This document shows positions 8,598 to 20,900 of a DNA stretch of 64,000 nt, piece after piece (the first letter of the stretch is position 1; every line of letters begins with the position of its first letter). The translations under genes were made by a program, and so were the position numbers. Location of the stretch: positions 1,444,501 through 1,508,500 of the forward strand of contig CP138355.1 in NCBI GenBank assembly GCA_033584155.1, written 5' to 3'. This DNA is from Candidatus Electrothrix scaldis (GTDB taxonomy: Bacteria > Desulfobacterota > Desulfobulbia > Desulfobulbales > Desulfobulbaceae). The notes under the pieces were generated by a model, which was given only the letters and a program-made list of their open reading frames with translations, ran no database searches and was not told the DNA's origin.

Positions 8598-11111
8598 ATG
8601 AGCATGACAGCGCAGGAGAACCAAAAATACGATTTTAAGACCATCGAGGCAAAATGGCAGCAATATTGGCAGGAAAAAAAATCGTACAAGGTGAGTGAAG
8701 ACCCGAACCGGGAGAAGTACTACCTGCTGGAGATGTTTCCCTATCCCTCCGGTCGTATTCATATGGGCCATGTCCGTAATTACTCCATCGGCGATGTGAT
8801 TGCCCGTTATAAGCGAATGCGTGGCTATAATGTGTTGCATCCTATGGGCTGGGATGCCTTTGGTCTGCCTGCGGAAAATGCTGCGCTTAAACATGGTGTG
8901 CATCCTGCCCAGTGGACTTACGAGAACATCAGTTATATGCGCAACCAGCTCAAGGCTATGGGCCTGAGTTATGACTGGGAGAGGGAAATCGCCACCTGTC
9001 ATCCTGAATATTATCGTTGGGAACAGCTCGTTTTTCTTCAGCTCCTGGAAAAGGGGCTGGTCTATCGGAAAAAGACCACGGTTAACTGGTGCGAAGACTG
9101 TGCCACGGTTTTGGCCCGGGAGCAGGTGATTGATGGCTGCTGTTGGCGGTGTGATCAGCAGGTTGTGCCGAAAAATATGTACGGCTGGTTCCTCAAAATT
9201 ACGGATTATGCCGATGAACTCCTGGAAGATCTGGAACAACTGGGTGGATGGCCGGAAAAGGTTGTCACTATGCAGCGGAACTGGATCGGGAGAAGCCAGG
9301 GGCTCGCCTGTGATTTTCAGGTGGAAGGAAAGGATGAGAAAATCACCATCTTTACCACCCGACCAGATACCATTTACGGCGTGACCTTTATGTCCTTGGC
9401 AGTGGAGCATCCTCTTCTTGAGCAACTTATTGCCGGAACAGAGCAGGAACAGCCGGTTCGCGAGTTTATTGAGAAGACCCTGGTGGAAAAGCAGCGTATG
9501 GCTGTGGATCAGGAACCGGAAAAACACGGTGTCTTTACCGGGAAGTACTGCATCAACCCCTTTAACGGCGATCGCGTGCCCATCTACGTGGCGAATTTCG
9601 TGCTCATGGAGTATGGAACCGGCGCGGTTATGGCTGTTCCAGCCCATGATCAGCGAGATTTTGATTTTGCCCGGAAATACGATTTGCCTATTCGTCCGGT
9701 GGTTCAACCGGAGGAAAAACTGGTTGGCGCTAACATGGAAGAAGCCTGGGATGGAGACGGTGTCCTGGCAGATTCTGCCGACTTTAGCGGGCTGACTTCA
9801 GCTGCGGCGAAAAAGGCTATTGTTGAGTATGCAGAGCAAAAAGGATTCGGCAAGGCACATATCACCTACAGGCTCCGGGACTGGGGTATTTCACGGCAGC
9901 GTTATTGGGGAGCTCCTATTCCGGTCATCCATTGTGATACCTGTGGGGCAGTCCCGGTACCCGCTGAACAACTGCCTGTGCTTTTACCTGGTTCTCTGCC
10001 ACCTTACGGGAGTCATACTCCCTTGCATCAGCAGGAGAATTTTTACACAGTAACCTGTCCTCAATGCGGTCAGCCTGCCAAGCGAGAGACTGATACAATG
10101 GATACCTTTATGGAGTCCTCCTGGTATTTTGCTCGCTACACCAGCCCACGCAATGAGAATGCTCCTCTTGACAAAGAGGCGGCACAGTATTGGCTGGCGG
10201 TTGATCAGTATATCGGCGGGGTGGAGCACGCAATTCTCCATTTGCTCTATGCCCGTTTTTTTACCAAGATTCTTCGCGATCTTGGCTACCTGACTATTGA
10301 TGAGCCTTTTGCGAATTTGTTGACCCAGGGCATGGTTATAAAAGATGGGGCTAAAATGTCTAAATCCAAAGGCAATGTGGTTGATCCCCATGATTTGATA
10401 AGTCAGTATGGTGCTGATACGGTGCGACTATTTTCCCTGTTCGCAGCGCCGCCGGAAAGAGATCTGGAATGGAATGCCCAAGGAGTAGAGGGGAGTTTCC
10501 GCTTTTTGAATAGAGTATTCCGGCTCATTCAGACGCACGCAGATTGTTTTGCTGGCTCTGAGGAGAGAAATGGAGAGGCTGCCCCAATCCAACTGGATAA
10601 ACTGTCGCGGGAAGATCGGCAGCTGCATCGGAAAACCCACCAAAGTATCCAAAGAGTCACTGACAGTATTGAGAGTAATTTTCATTTTAATACGGCAATC
10701 TCCGGTGTCATGGAGCTGGTGAATCAAATCACTGCTGCAAGCAGCGAGGGCGCCGCGCAACCGGTAGATCAGGCTGTTTTACGGGAGGCCCTGCAAACCG
10801 TTCTGATGCTTCTTTTTCCGATGGTCCCGCATTTCTGCCAGGAACTTTGGGAGAGCACGGGCCATAAGGAACTGCTGGACAATCAACAATGGCCTGCGTA
10901 TGATGCAGAGGCAATAAAGGAAGATGAGCTGACCATTGTGGTTCAGGTCAACGGCAAGGTGCGCTCGCGCTTACAGGTTGCGGCGGACATTGACCAGGAA
11001 AGCATCAAGCAAGCTGCATTGGATGACGAAAAGATTACAGGTTTCATTGGCGACAAGGCTGTGAAAAAAATTATTGTGGTTAAGGGTAAACTTGTTAATA
11101 TTGTCATATAG
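8598..11111 (+). CDS. leuS: Leucyl-tRNA synthetase
   Basis: Class Ia synthetase charging tRNA-Leu. The 837-residue protein has the HIGH motif as [16 protein letters not shown] (about residue 50), the CP1 editing domain with [12 protein letters not shown] and [17 protein letters not shown], a zinc-type insertion with paired cysteines (CDTCGAVP and CPQCGQP), the [11 protein letters not shown] block, [12 protein letters not shown], and a C-terminal anticodon-binding and tRNA-arm region. Length and order match bacterial LeuS. ATG codons at 8598 and 8604 compete; the first follows GAAAGAAGAG. The lptE gene follows by about 100 bases. Confidence 0.97.
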   Translation: MSMTAQENQKYDFKTIEAKWQQYWQEKKSYKVSEDPNREKYYLLEMFPYPSGRIHMGHVRNYSIGDVIARYKRMRGYNVLHPMGWDAFGLPAENAALKHGVHPAQWTYENISYMRNQLKAMGLSYDWEREIATCHPEYYRWEQLVFLQLLEKGLVYRKKTTVNWCEDCATVLAREQVIDGCCWRCDQQVVPKNMYGWFLKITDYADELLEDLEQLGGWPEKVVTMQRNWIGRSQGLACDFQVEGKDEKITIFTTRPDTIYGVTFMSLAVEHPLLEQLIAGTEQEQPVREFIEKTLVEKQRMAVDQEPEKHGVFTGKYCINPFNGDRVPIYVANFVLMEYGTGAVMAVPAHDQRDFDFARKYDLPIRPVVQPEEKLVGANMEEAWDGDGVLADSADFSGLTSAAAKKAIVEYAEQKGFGKAHITYRLRDWGISRQRYWGAPIPVIHCDTCGAVPVPAEQLPVLLPGSLPPYGSHTPLHQQENFYTVTCPQCGQPAKRETDTMDTFMESSWYFARYTSPRNENAPLDKEAAQYWLAVDQYIGGVEHAILHLLYARFFTKILRDLGYLTIDEPFANLLTQGMVIKDGAKMSKSKGNVVDPHDLISQYGADTVRLFSLFAAPPERDLEWNAQGVEGSFRFLNRVFRLIQTHADCFAGSEERNGEAAPIQLDKLSREDRQLHRKTHQSIQRVTDSIESNFHFNTAISGVMELVNQITAASSEGAAQPVDQAVLREALQTVLMLLFPMVPHFCQELWESTGHKELLDNQQWPAYDAEAIKEDELTIVVQVNGKVRSRLQVAADIDQESIKQAALDDEKITGFIGDKAVKKIIVVKGKLVNIVI

Positions 11112-11209
11112 AATTCGCGGACAAGAAGTCTCCCCGAAGCGGAGGAGCCTGCAAGGGTTTGACATGTTTGCATGGAAGATATAATCTTAAATGGATAGGG
11201 GATAAAGAG

Positions 11210-11761
11210 GTGACTGGTCGGATTCGAAATTTGCTGTTTTTTTTATCTGTTTTTCTCTTGCTCGGAGGTTGTGGGTATTATTTCCCCAATGTGTATACCG
11301 GACCTGAGATGCTGGTGTATATGCCGAACTGGAAAAACCGTACGGATAAACTCGGTATTGATAATACCATGTATCAGTCGCTGTCTGCATGGTTTCAGAA
11401 GTCGGAAAAAATTAATCTGACCAAGGATCAGGGCGGCGCTGATTTGATCCTTGCCGGTGAAATCATCTCCATTGACCTCCCCGGTATCGGATGGGATACC
11501 GATGCACAGACAACAGATGTAAAGGTGGAACTCCGCTTGCGTTATGTACTGAAAAACCTCAAGACCGGTAAGATTCTTTGGGAGGTCCCCAACGATGTCT
11601 GGACGGAAAATTATAATACCCTGACCGATAGGGCGGATAATGAAGACGAGGCGGTTGAAGAGATTCTTGATGATGTTTCGGAAAAAATTTATCTTGGAAC
11701 GCTGACAAAGATACGCAAGATGAATAGAGAGCTGTCGATTGACGAGGCGAAGGATAACTGA
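11210..11761 (+). CDS. lptE: LPS-assembly lipoprotein LptE
   Basis: Outer-membrane lipoprotein that plugs the LptD barrel in lipopolysaccharide export. It has a signal peptide FLLFFLSVFLLLGG-type hydrophobic stretch with lipobox LLGGC and mature start CGYYFPN, then a LptE-like domain (DLILAGEIISIDLPGIGWD, LRLRYVLKNLKTGKILWE). The GTG at 11210 is chosen because it puts a short charged head (VTGRIRN) before the hydrophobic core; a TTG at 11159 would add 17 unlikely residues. Position after leuS is common for lptE. About 183 residues; identification rests on context, lipobox and pattern, not on a close match. Confidence 0.75.
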   Translation: MTGRIRNLLFFLSVFLLLGGCGYYFPNVYTGPEMLVYMPNWKNRTDKLGIDNTMYQSLSAWFQKSEKINLTKDQGGADLILAGEIISIDLPGIGWDTDAQTTDVKVELRLRYVLKNLKTGKILWEVPNDVWTENYNTLTDRADNEDEAVEEILDDVSEKIYLGTLTKIRKMNRELSIDEAKDN

Positions 11762-11831
11762 TATCTTCGTGTTTTTTCTTGCAATGGCTGCTTTTGGTCA
11801 TTGCGGCTGAAAGGGAATACGGAAAACTCGC

Positions 11832-11876
11832 ACGGCTCTGTTCAGAACGGATGAACAGAGCCGTATTTGTTTGGTC
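11832..11876 (+). terminator. Intrinsic terminator between lptE and adenine deaminase
   Basis: A 12-bp perfect stem, ACGGCTCTGTTC with GAACAGAGCCGT (11832-11843 with 11853-11864), encloses a 9-base loop and is followed by ATTTGTTTGG. The U-run is modest but the stem is very strong. Confidence 0.75.
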
Positions 11877-11899
11877 TCTATTTTCTTAAAGGAGCAGGA

Positions 11900-13678
11900 G
11901 TGAAGCGAGGAGCACTGGTCAACGAAAAGGCATTGCATAAGCAGCTTATTGACTGTGCTGCAGGGCGAATCCCGGCTGATTTGGTGCTGAGGAATGGTCG
12001 GATTGTCCATGTCTTCACCGGAGAAATAGCTCAGGGTGACATTGCTATCATCAATGGGTATATTGCCGGTGTTGATGAGCAGGGAGGATACCAAGGGAAG
12101 GAAGAAGTTGACTTGGCTGGTTCTTATGTCAGCCCTGGTTTTATTGATGGACATATTCATATTGAAAGTTCTCTGCTTGTACCTTCTCAATTTGCTGCTG
12201 TTGTTTTGCCCCGTGGAACAACCACGGTGATCTGTGATCCGCATGAAATTGCCAATGTATGTGGCGTGGCAGGGATCGATTTTATACTTTCGCAGGATTC
12301 TCCTCTGACAGTATACGGGATGGCACCTTCCTGTGTTCCGGCCACCCATATGGAGACCGGCGGTTTTCAGCTCTCGGCTGATAATATAAAAGAGCTTCTT
12401 GAACGTCCTGATATTATCGGGCTGGCGGAAATGATGAATTTTCCAGGTACGGTTGGCGGAAACCCTGATGTTTTGGAAAAGATTTTTTCCGCTCGTAGTC
12501 AGGGACGACTGGTTGATGGGCATGCCCCAGGGCTCAGTGGGAAAGCCTTACAGGCTTATGTAGCTGCTGGGATCAGTTCAGATCATGAATGCACGACCTT
12601 GGTAGAGGGGCTGGAAAAATTACGGGCCGGAATGGCGGTTTTTATCCGGGAAGGCTCAACCGCACGTAATATGGAAGCCCTAGCTCCTTTGCTTCGTGGC
12701 CCGGCAGCTCACCGCTGTTTGTTGGTAACGGATGACCGCCATGCTGATGACCTGATAGAATTTGGGCATATTGATTTTTTACTGCGTCGGGCTGTGGCTT
12801 TAGGGGCAGATGCTGTGACAGCTTTACAGATGGTGACAGTGAATCCTGCCCGCCATTTCGGTTTGAATCACCTCGGGGCGATTGCACCTGGATACAGGGC
12901 AGACCTTGTGGTACTTGAGGATATAGAGCAGTTTAAGGTTCAAGAAGTATATTGCGCCGGTACCTGCGTGGCCCAGGATGGAAAGGTGCTGGCTGAAATC
13001 CCGGAGCATATGGGTGCTGGCAATCCTGCTATTTCAGCAACGGTGAGGATTCACCCTGACTCGCTTGATCTTCGGGTTCTTGCTGCTCCTGGAAAAATAA
13101 GGGTAATAACCTGTTCAGACGGTCAGCTTGTTACAGGTCAGGTTTTTCTAGAACCGCTCATCAAGGATGGGTTGATCGTTGCTGATCCTGATCGTGATAT
13201 ACTGAAGATCGCAGTAGTTGAGCGGCATCATGGCACGCAGAGTATGGGGATTGGCTTTGTGCAGGGCTTTGGTCTAAAGCGAGGGGCTATTGCCTCAACA
13301 GTTGCTCATGATTCGCATAATCTGATAGTTGTTGGGGCTGATGATGCCTCTATGATGCTGGCCATAAGAAAGATAGGTGAAATGCAGGGCGGGATGGTCG
13401 TAACTGATGAAGATCATGTACTCGAAACCCTCCCCCTGCCGATTGCTGGCTTGATGACAACGGAGTCTGCTGAAAAAGTACGCAGGCAGCTTCGGCAACT
13501 TGAAATCGCAATGAAAAAAATAGGGGGTGCGACACAAAATCCTTTTATGCTCCTCAGTTTTCTCGCTTTGCCGGTAATCCCCGAGTTAAAAATCACGGAT
13601 AAAGGCCTTGTTGATGTGATTAAATTCTGTAGGGTCCCCTTGCAGGGAGATATGGAAAAAAATAAAAAAATAGTATAA
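11900..13678 (+). CDS. ade: Adenine deaminase (amidohydrolase type)
   Basis: Metal-dependent amidohydrolase converting adenine to hypoxanthine in purine salvage. Motifs: ADLVLRNGRIVHVFTGEI near the N-terminus, metal ligands in SPGFIDGHIHIESS, CDPHEIANVCG, GLAEMMNFPG, VDGHAPGLSG, SSDHECT, and LVTDDRHADDL, then the Ade-specific C-terminal domain with GFGLKRGAIASTVAHDSHN. All fit the Ade family (about 570-600 residues). The GTG at 11900 is chosen over a TTG at 11867 because AAAGGAG sits 5-11 bases before it and the upstream TTG overlaps the end of the terminator hairpin. It is a single-gene unit. Confidence 0.92.
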   Translation: MKRGALVNEKALHKQLIDCAAGRIPADLVLRNGRIVHVFTGEIAQGDIAIINGYIAGVDEQGGYQGKEEVDLAGSYVSPGFIDGHIHIESSLLVPSQFAAVVLPRGTTTVICDPHEIANVCGVAGIDFILSQDSPLTVYGMAPSCVPATHMETGGFQLSADNIKELLERPDIIGLAEMMNFPGTVGGNPDVLEKIFSARSQGRLVDGHAPGLSGKALQAYVAAGISSDHECTTLVEGLEKLRAGMAVFIREGSTARNMEALAPLLRGPAAHRCLLVTDDRHADDLIEFGHIDFLLRRAVALGADAVTALQMVTVNPARHFGLNHLGAIAPGYRADLVVLEDIEQFKVQEVYCAGTCVAQDGKVLAEIPEHMGAGNPAISATVRIHPDSLDLRVLAAPGKIRVITCSDGQLVTGQVFLEPLIKDGLIVADPDRDILKIAVVERHHGTQSMGIGFVQGFGLKRGAIASTVAHDSHNLIVVGADDASMMLAIRKIGEMQGGMVVTDEDHVLETLPLPIAGLMTTESAEKVRRQLRQLEIAMKKIGGATQNPFMLLSFLALPVIPELKITDKGLVDVIKFCRVPLQGDMEKNKKIV

Positions 13679-13791
13679 TCATTAAAAACAGCTTCATATA
13701 TGTGATTATCTGGCGTATAGTCAAAAAATGGAGAGATGCCGGTCAGCTCACCCCTACCGGACAAACAATGCAATGTTAATGAGGAAATCAG

Positions 13792-14190
13792 ATGAATTAC
13801 GGTGTAGTCAGCCAGGAACAGCTAGAAAAGATTGATGAAATCCTGTCAGAGCAGCTCATCAAAATAGGCGTGGACTGTGTCATTATTATCGACATGGCAG
13901 GAAACATCATTACGGCTAAGGATAACGGCACTTCCAAATATGATGTTTATTCATTTGCAGCTCTGGCAGCCGGTAACTTCGCCACTGTTGATGCTATGGC
14001 GAAATTGGTCGGAGAACAGGAGTTTTCCTTGCTCTTTCATAAGGGGACGGATTGCAATATCCACTTTTCAAAGATCGACGAGGAGCTCTTATTGATCACT
14101 ATGTTCGGTAAGCATATATCACTTGGGTTCCTGAGGTTGAATGTCGTTAAGGCACTGGAACAGATAAGAAAGCTCTGGGCGGGTAAGTGA
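13792..14190 (+). CDS. Roadblock/LC7 domain protein (MglB-like)
   Basis: 132-residue single-domain Roadblock/LC7 protein. It shows the LC7 pattern: helix VSQEQLEKIDEIL, strand CVIIIDMAGNIITAK, central helix YSFAALAAGNFATVDAMAKLVGE, strands FSLLFHKGTDCNIHFSKI and ELLLITMFG, final helix. In Myxococcus, MglB is such a protein and acts as GTPase-activating protein for MglA; here too the Roadblock gene immediately precedes an MglA gene. It is separated from it by 75 bases with AGGAGAG, so both probably share a transcript. Ribosome site GAGGAAATCAG precedes the ATG. Assignment as MglB proper, rather than another LC7 regulator, is inference. Confidence 0.82.
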   Translation: MNYGVVSQEQLEKIDEILSEQLIKIGVDCVIIIDMAGNIITAKDNGTSKYDVYSFAALAAGNFATVDAMAKLVGEQEFSLLFHKGTDCNIHFSKIDEELLLITMFGKHISLGFLRLNVVKALEQIRKLWAGK

Positions 14191-14265
14191 TTTTATTATG
14201 TCCTCAGGGAGTCGTCTCGTCTCTTCAATAGCATTAATTCCATACATAATAGCAGGAGAGAAGCA

Positions 14266-14871
14266 TTGAGCTTTATTAATCTACGCGAGAAAATCGTACA
14301 GGTCAAAATTGTTTATTATGGTCCGGGTAGGGGTGGCAAAACATCCAATCTCGAATATATCAATCGTAAATTCAGCAAGCAGATTCAGTCAGAAATGGTG
14401 AGTCTGAAGACGCATGGCGATCGGACCCTGTTCTTTGACTTTCTTCCCTTTGATATGGGAAAGATCAAAGGCTATGAGCTGAAAATTCAGCTGTATACTG
14501 TACCTGGCCAGGTAAAGTATAATGCGACGCGTAAGCTTGTTCTGAAAGGGGTGGATGGTATTGTTTTTGTTGCGGATGCGCAGGAAGCTATGCGCGAGAA
14601 AAATATACGCTCTTTAAACCAGCTTCATGAGAACTTGAAAGGGTATAAAGAGTCTATTTTCAAGATTCCTCTTGTCATGCAATATAATAAGGTTGACCTG
14701 CGGGATCAGGGAATTCCAGTATTGCCGACAGCTGTTCTGGAGAAGGATTTGAACAGTAAATTGAAGGTGCCTTCCTTTGAGGCTAGTGCCTTGACAGGGT
14801 ATAATGTTCCAGAAACACTGAAAAAAATAATTTCATCGACAGTGGTTTCGGTACAAAAGAAACTCTTGTAA
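14266..14871 (+). CDS. mglA: MglA-family small Ras-like GTPase
   Basis: Ras-like GTPase of the MglA family, the switch that sets front-rear polarity in gliding Myxococcus. The P-loop is YYGPGRGGKTSNLEYI; VSLKTHGDRTLFFDFLPFD, YTVPGQVKYNATRKLVLKG and GIVFVADAQ match MglA closely, including the arginine of the intrinsic finger region and the PGQ glutamine; MQYNKVDL is the base-specificity motif. The P-loop reads RGGK where Myxococcus has LSGK. Start is TTG with GCAGGAGAG seven bases upstream. At 201 residues it matches MglA length. The next gene, 68 bases on, encodes a giant acidic protein that may be an effector or partner. Confidence 0.93.
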   Translation: MSFINLREKIVQVKIVYYGPGRGGKTSNLEYINRKFSKQIQSEMVSLKTHGDRTLFFDFLPFDMGKIKGYELKIQLYTVPGQVKYNATRKLVLKGVDGIVFVADAQEAMREKNIRSLNQLHENLKGYKESIFKIPLVMQYNKVDLRDQGIPVLPTAVLEKDLNSKLKVPSFEASALTGYNVPETLKKIISSTVVSVQKKLL

Positions 14872-14939
14872 AGGGATACGATAACGGTATAGGTACGCTG
14901 TTGAAGTACTGGCACCTCAGATGAGTCCGGATAGAAATT

Positions 14940-17900
14940 ATGCCCCCAGCAATAGACCAATTTGAAGACCTCACACAATTTGCAGATGAGTCATTTGACA
15001 ATGACGAAGTCGATTTGTTTGAATTTACCGATGATGAGGAATCCCCCCTTCTTCGTCTGAAGTCAATAGTTCTCTCTCTGGATTGGGATATCACCGAGGA
15101 TACTCTGGCCGAGTTGACCGAAGAACTCGCTAATCTGCGTTCTTTGTGGGATGGGGACAAAGTCGCGCAGATCTATCTTCAGGGCATGGATAATATTGGC
15201 ACGTACCTCCAGAAAGAAGGTGCGTATGCTCATCCGAATGCCATTAAGTTGCTTCTTACCCTTTTTTATAATTATGAAAAGATAATATCCTCGACCGAAC
15301 TCAGCAGTGAAGCTGTAAGTGCTATGCTGAAGGCTGATGTTCGTAAGTTTAAAGTGCTGCAATATCAAATTGGCACCTCTGAAACTGGAGAACACGGCGA
15401 CGAACATCTGGAGGAGCATGTAGAGGCAGCGCCACCGCCTGAAGACATAATTAAAGAAGATATTGAGAATAGTGGTATAGGCCAGCGTGAGGTGGAAGAT
15501 GATCCTCTGACTAGTATGGAGGCTACCATTCTTGGCTTAGAATGGGAGGTCACCCAGGATGGCTTAGAAAGATTTCATTCCGAAGCAACTGAACTGCGTG
15601 AGTATTTAACGGATAATCGGGATGCTCAAATTCTTGTCCAAGGTTTGCAAGCCTTGGGATCATATATTCGGGAAGAAAAATCAAATGCCCACCCGGATTC
15701 TTTTACCATTCTTCATGCGTTTTACGATGCACTGAAGCTTCTGATTCAAGATACAAATCTAACGGCTGAGCAACGGAAACGGGTTTTGATTGAGCAAATC
15801 AGTAGTTTGAATAGCTTGAAATCCATTATCGCTCAATCGGCGGCTGAACGAGCAGAGGAACAGAAAGCGAAAGAGGCTGCTGAGTCCGCAGAGGCAGAGA
15901 AACTTCTTGAGAAATCTGAAGAGGCAGATCCATCTGAGACTCCAGCACCGGAACAGACCGCTGATGGAGAACCTGATTTAGCTGTTGCTCCTGAAGTTGA
16001 GGAAGATGAAGCAGAATTTGACTCTCCTATAGCTGGTGATGATGAACTTGACCTCTTCTCTGATGGTTTTGATGATGACGCTGATTTTTCTGCTGGCGAA
16101 GAAAATGGAGAAGAATTTTTTCTTGATGATGAGGACAGCTTATCGGCTGATAGCCTGAGCGAAGAAGATGAGCTCGCAGGTGAGTTTGATTTTGATGATG
16201 AAGATGGTGGGCTGGACTTTGAGGCAGAAGGAAGCCTTGATGGGGATATTTTTGCTAGCGAGGAAGGAAGTAGCGGTCAGGAGTTTGCTTTAAGTGACGA
16301 TGATGAGGGCGAGGACGGATTAATTCAGCCTGCCTTGACAGATGCAGACGAGGATGGGGGCTTTAATGAGGATCTTATCGCTGCTGAAATTGATAATGAT
16401 AAGGCGGCGGAGCTTGATGATAAACTCGATTCCTTCTTTGAGTTCGATAGTGATGATACGGCGACAGTCGATAAGGAAGAAGAAACGCCTGCTGTTGCTG
16501 AGAGTGAGAATATCGTTGATGAGCAGCCTGAGCCCGAAGTAGTAGCAGGAGAAGAAGAGAGCGAGCTGGGAGAATCAGAGGTAGAACTTGACGATTTTTT
16601 TGATTTTTCCGATGAAAATCCCGATGATGAAAAGATCAGCGAAGAGGAGAAAGCTCAAGCTGAAGCCTGGAAGGATGAAATTCTGGCAGCGGATTTTGAT
16701 GGGCCGGATGGAGATGAGGAAGTCCTTTTAGAAGGTGAGGAGGACTATGAGTCGTTTTTCGACTTTGACGATGAAGAAGACGACGAGCTCGCGCTGGATG
16801 GTCAAGAGGGCGCAGATGATCTTGCAAGTGATGCCCCAGGTGATGATACGTTTGCTGCGAACGATGAATTGAGTTTTTCCCTGGGCGACGAAGCTGAGGA
16901 CCAAGAAAGTCCGGGAGTTATTGCCGCCTTATCAGATGCTGATGAGGAAGGGGGCTTCAACGAAGAGACGATATCATTTGAGCTTGATGAAGAAAAAGCA
17001 GCAGAGCTTGATGATAAACTCAATTCCTTTTTCGAGCTGGATGAGCAAGGCTTAGGAGACATAGGAGATTCAGATTCTTCTGACAATCACGAGGCTGAAT
17101 TGATGGAGGGCGATGTCGCTCATGTTGAAGCAGCCGCTCCTGCTGATGCACTAGGCGATGAGTCCGATGAGATGAGCCTTGAATTAGATGACGACAGTCT
17201 TGAATTGTCATTTGATGAAAATGACGAGGAAGAGGAGTTTACCGGAGATATAGCTGGGCTTTCCCTTGATGAGGGTGAGGATGAGGAGCAAGCCTCCCCA
17301 GAAACAACAGAGCAAAGTGATGAGTCTCGTCCAGAGTCAGAAGAAGAAATTGAAGGGCTAGATGATTTCTTTAACCTGGATGATGAGGATGAAGAACTTC
17401 CCGAAATTGCGAGTTTGGGTTCGGGTGGCCCGGAAGATATCCCAGCATTAGATGATGAATTTGTTATTGCGCTTGATGACGACGATGGAGAAGACAGTGA
17501 CGTCGCCTTAGGGCTTGATGATGATACGGGAACTGAGGATAGCTTCTTCGATTTTGAGGAGACTTCAGGAGAAGAGATTGCCTCAATAGGAGAGGAATCA
17601 TCGGAGAAAGAGGCAAGTGAAGATGAGTTGGATGATAACCTCACCGTATCGTTTGATGAGGAAGAAACAGATGACGAAGAGTTTTCAGATTTCGCTTTTG
17701 AGGATGAAGAAGATTCTTCTTCTCTAGATAGCTTTTTCGACTTGGAGGATGAGGAAGAAGACGTTGCGTTGACTGATGTTGTTGACGAGACCGAGAACAA
17801 ATCTCCTGAAGACGATGATGTTGCCTTGCCGCTTGATGATCAAGAGGCCGATTTGTCATTTGGTGACGAGGAAGATTCTGCTGATAGCCTTTTTGGATTC

Positions 17901-20900
17901 GAAGAGGATGAAGCCGAGACCGGCGAGACAAATGAGAAGAGCGAATCCGATGAAGAGTTTGCTTTATCGCTTGGTGCAGATGACTCTGACGACGATGATT
18001 TTGATCTCTCGTTTGATGATGTTGAACATGTCGCTCTCACAAGAGGCTCTGCCGAACACGAGTCTGATGAATCAAAGGCGGCTGTAAAAAGTGAGGCGAG
18101 TGAATCAGAAGACGGTTTTGATTTATCGTTTGACGATGACGACTCTGACGACGATGATTTTGATCTCTCGTTTGATGATGTTGAGCATGTCGCTCTCTCC
18201 AAAGGTTCAGCCGGACCCGAGTCCGATGATCGTTTCTTAGGCTTTACTGCTGAGCCTGTTGGTGAAGCAGGCGCTGTGGTTGGGAATGAGAAGGGCGAAT
18301 CCGAAGACGAAATTGCTTTGTCACTTGATTCGGATGATCCAGAAGACGAAGAATTTGCGCTTTCATTTGATGATGACGAGTCAGGTACAGGTGATGATGC
18401 AGCTATTTTTGAGGAAGCAGAAGATCTCGATGTAGAAGAGGCTGATAACCTTTTTGGCTTTGAAGAGGATTCGACTGCGGCATCTGTACCTAATGAGACG
18501 AGTAAATCCGACGATGACTTCGCTTTATCGCTTGGCGAGGATGACTCTGATGATGAGTTTTCTCTTTCGTTCGATGATGCAGATTCATCAGGTGCTGATG
18601 CTGTTGATTCCGATGAAGCAGATAGTTTCTTTGGGCTTGATGAGGATTCAGCTGATGCCGCAGAAATTTCTGAGGTAGCAGTTGCGAGTGAATCCGACGA
18701 TGAATTTTCTCTGTCGCTTGACGATGAAGACTCGTCCGATGACGAATTTACGCTTTCATTCGATGATGAAGATTCATCTGGTGTTGACACTGTGGATTCC
18801 GGCGAAGCAGATAGCTTCTTCGGTCTTGACGATGATTCAGCTGTAGCATCTGAGACAGTCGAAGTTTCCGATGAGGATGAATTTTCCTTGTCGCTTGGTG
18901 ATGAAGACTCGTCCGATGACGAGTTTGCGCTTTCATTTGATAACGAAGATTCGGATGTAGATGCTGGCTCCGAAGTAGCGGCTTTAGGAGTATCAGGAGA
19001 GGAAGAAGAACTTGATTCGGATGACGAATTTGCTCTATCGTTTGATGATGAGGATTCATCAGGCGCGGATGATGACGTATCTGCCTCCGCAGATTCGGAA
19101 GATCTTGGTTCTGAAGAAACAGATAGCTTCTTCGGCCTTGAAGAGGATTTAGCTGTAACATCTGAGGCAGCGGAGATTTCCGATGAGGAAGAATTTTCCT
19201 TGCCGCTTGATGATGAAGATGCCGACGACGAATTTGCACTTTCGTTTGATGACGAAGATTCGGATGTAGATGCTGCCTCAGAACTAGCGGTTTCAGCAGC
19301 ATCAGAAGATGAAGAAGAACTTGATTCTGCGGATAGTTTCTTTGGTTTTGAAGAAGATTCTAGCGATGAATCAGAATCTCTTGGGCTTGCTGAAGATATT
19401 GATTCGGATGACGAATTTGCTCTATCGTTTGATGATGAGGCTTCATCAGGTGCGGATGATAATGTATCTGCTCCCGCAGATTCGGAAGGTCTGGATTCTG
19501 AAGAAGCAGATAGCTTTTTTGGCCTTGAGGAGGATTCCGCTGTAACATCTGAGGCAGCGGAGGTTTCCGATGAGGAAGAATTTTCCTTGCCGCTTGATGA
19601 TCAAGATACCGACGATGAGTTTGCGCTTTCATTTGATGATGAAGATTCGGATGTAGGTGCAGCCTCAGAAGTAGCGGTTTCAGCAGCATCAGAAGATGAA
19701 GAAGAACTTGATTCTGCGGATAGTTTCTTTGGTTTTGAAGAAGATTCTAGCGATGAATCAGAATCTCTTGGGCTTGCTGAAGATATTGATTCGGATGACG
19801 AATTTGCTCTATCGTTTGATGATGAGGATTCATCAGGCGCGGATGATGAAGTATCTGCCTCCGCAGATTCGGAAGGTCTGGATTCTGAAGAAGCAGATAG
19901 CTTTTTTGTTCTTGAAGATGATTTAGTCGTAACCTCTGAGACAGTAGAGGTTGAAGCTGGTGATTCTGAAGATGAGTTTGCGCTTTCGCTTGATGGAGAA
20001 GATTCGGGTGTAGATGCAGCCTCTGAAGTAGCTGCTTCAGCAGCATCAGAAGATGAAGAAGAACTTGATTCTGCGGATAGTTTCTTTGGTTTTGAAGAAG
20101 ATTCTAGCGATGAATCAGAATCTCTAGGGCTTGCTGAAGATATTGATTCGGATGACGAATTTGCTCTATCGTTTGATGATGAGGATTCATCAGGCGCGGA
20201 TGATGAAGTATCTGTCTCCGCAGATTCAGAAGGTCTGGATTCTGAAGAAGCAGATAGCTTTTTTGTTCTTGAAGATGACTCAGCCGTGACCTCTGGGGCA
20301 GCAGAGGTTGAAGCAGACGGTTCTGAAGATGAGTTTGCCTTATCGTTTGATGATGATGATTCAGAAGATGATGAGTTTGCGCTTTCATTTGATGATGATG
20401 ATTCGGATGTAGGTGCAGCCTCAGAAGTAGCTGCTTCAGGATTATCAGAAGAGTCGGAAGAGTCCGATTCAGAAGATAGTTTCTTCGGTATTGAAGAAGA
20501 GTCTAGCGTTGAATCTGATGACGAATTTGCTCTCTCGTTAGATGATGCAGATTCATTAGTTGCGGATGATGATAGAGTATCTTCTTCCGTGGAGTCGGAA
20601 GATCCTGCTTCAGAAGAATCTGATAGCTTCTTTGGTTTTGAAGATGACTCAGCCGTGACCTCTGGGGCAGCAGAGGTTGAAGCAGACGGTTCTGAAGATG
20701 AGTTTGCCTTATCGTTTGAGGATGATGATTCAGAAGATGATGAGTTTGCGCTTTCGCTTGATGGCGAAGATTCGGGTGTAGATGCAGCCTCTGAAGTAGC
20801 TGCTTCAGCAGTATCAGAAGAGTCCGAAGGTCTAGTTTCGGAAGATAGTGACTCGGATGACGAGTTTGCGCTATCGTTCGATGGTGAAGAGTCATCTGGT

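Noticed and set aside
16802-18790. Further Ser-rich minus-strand frames opposite the acidic gene
   Set aside because: Same cause, codon-bias shadow; no start context.
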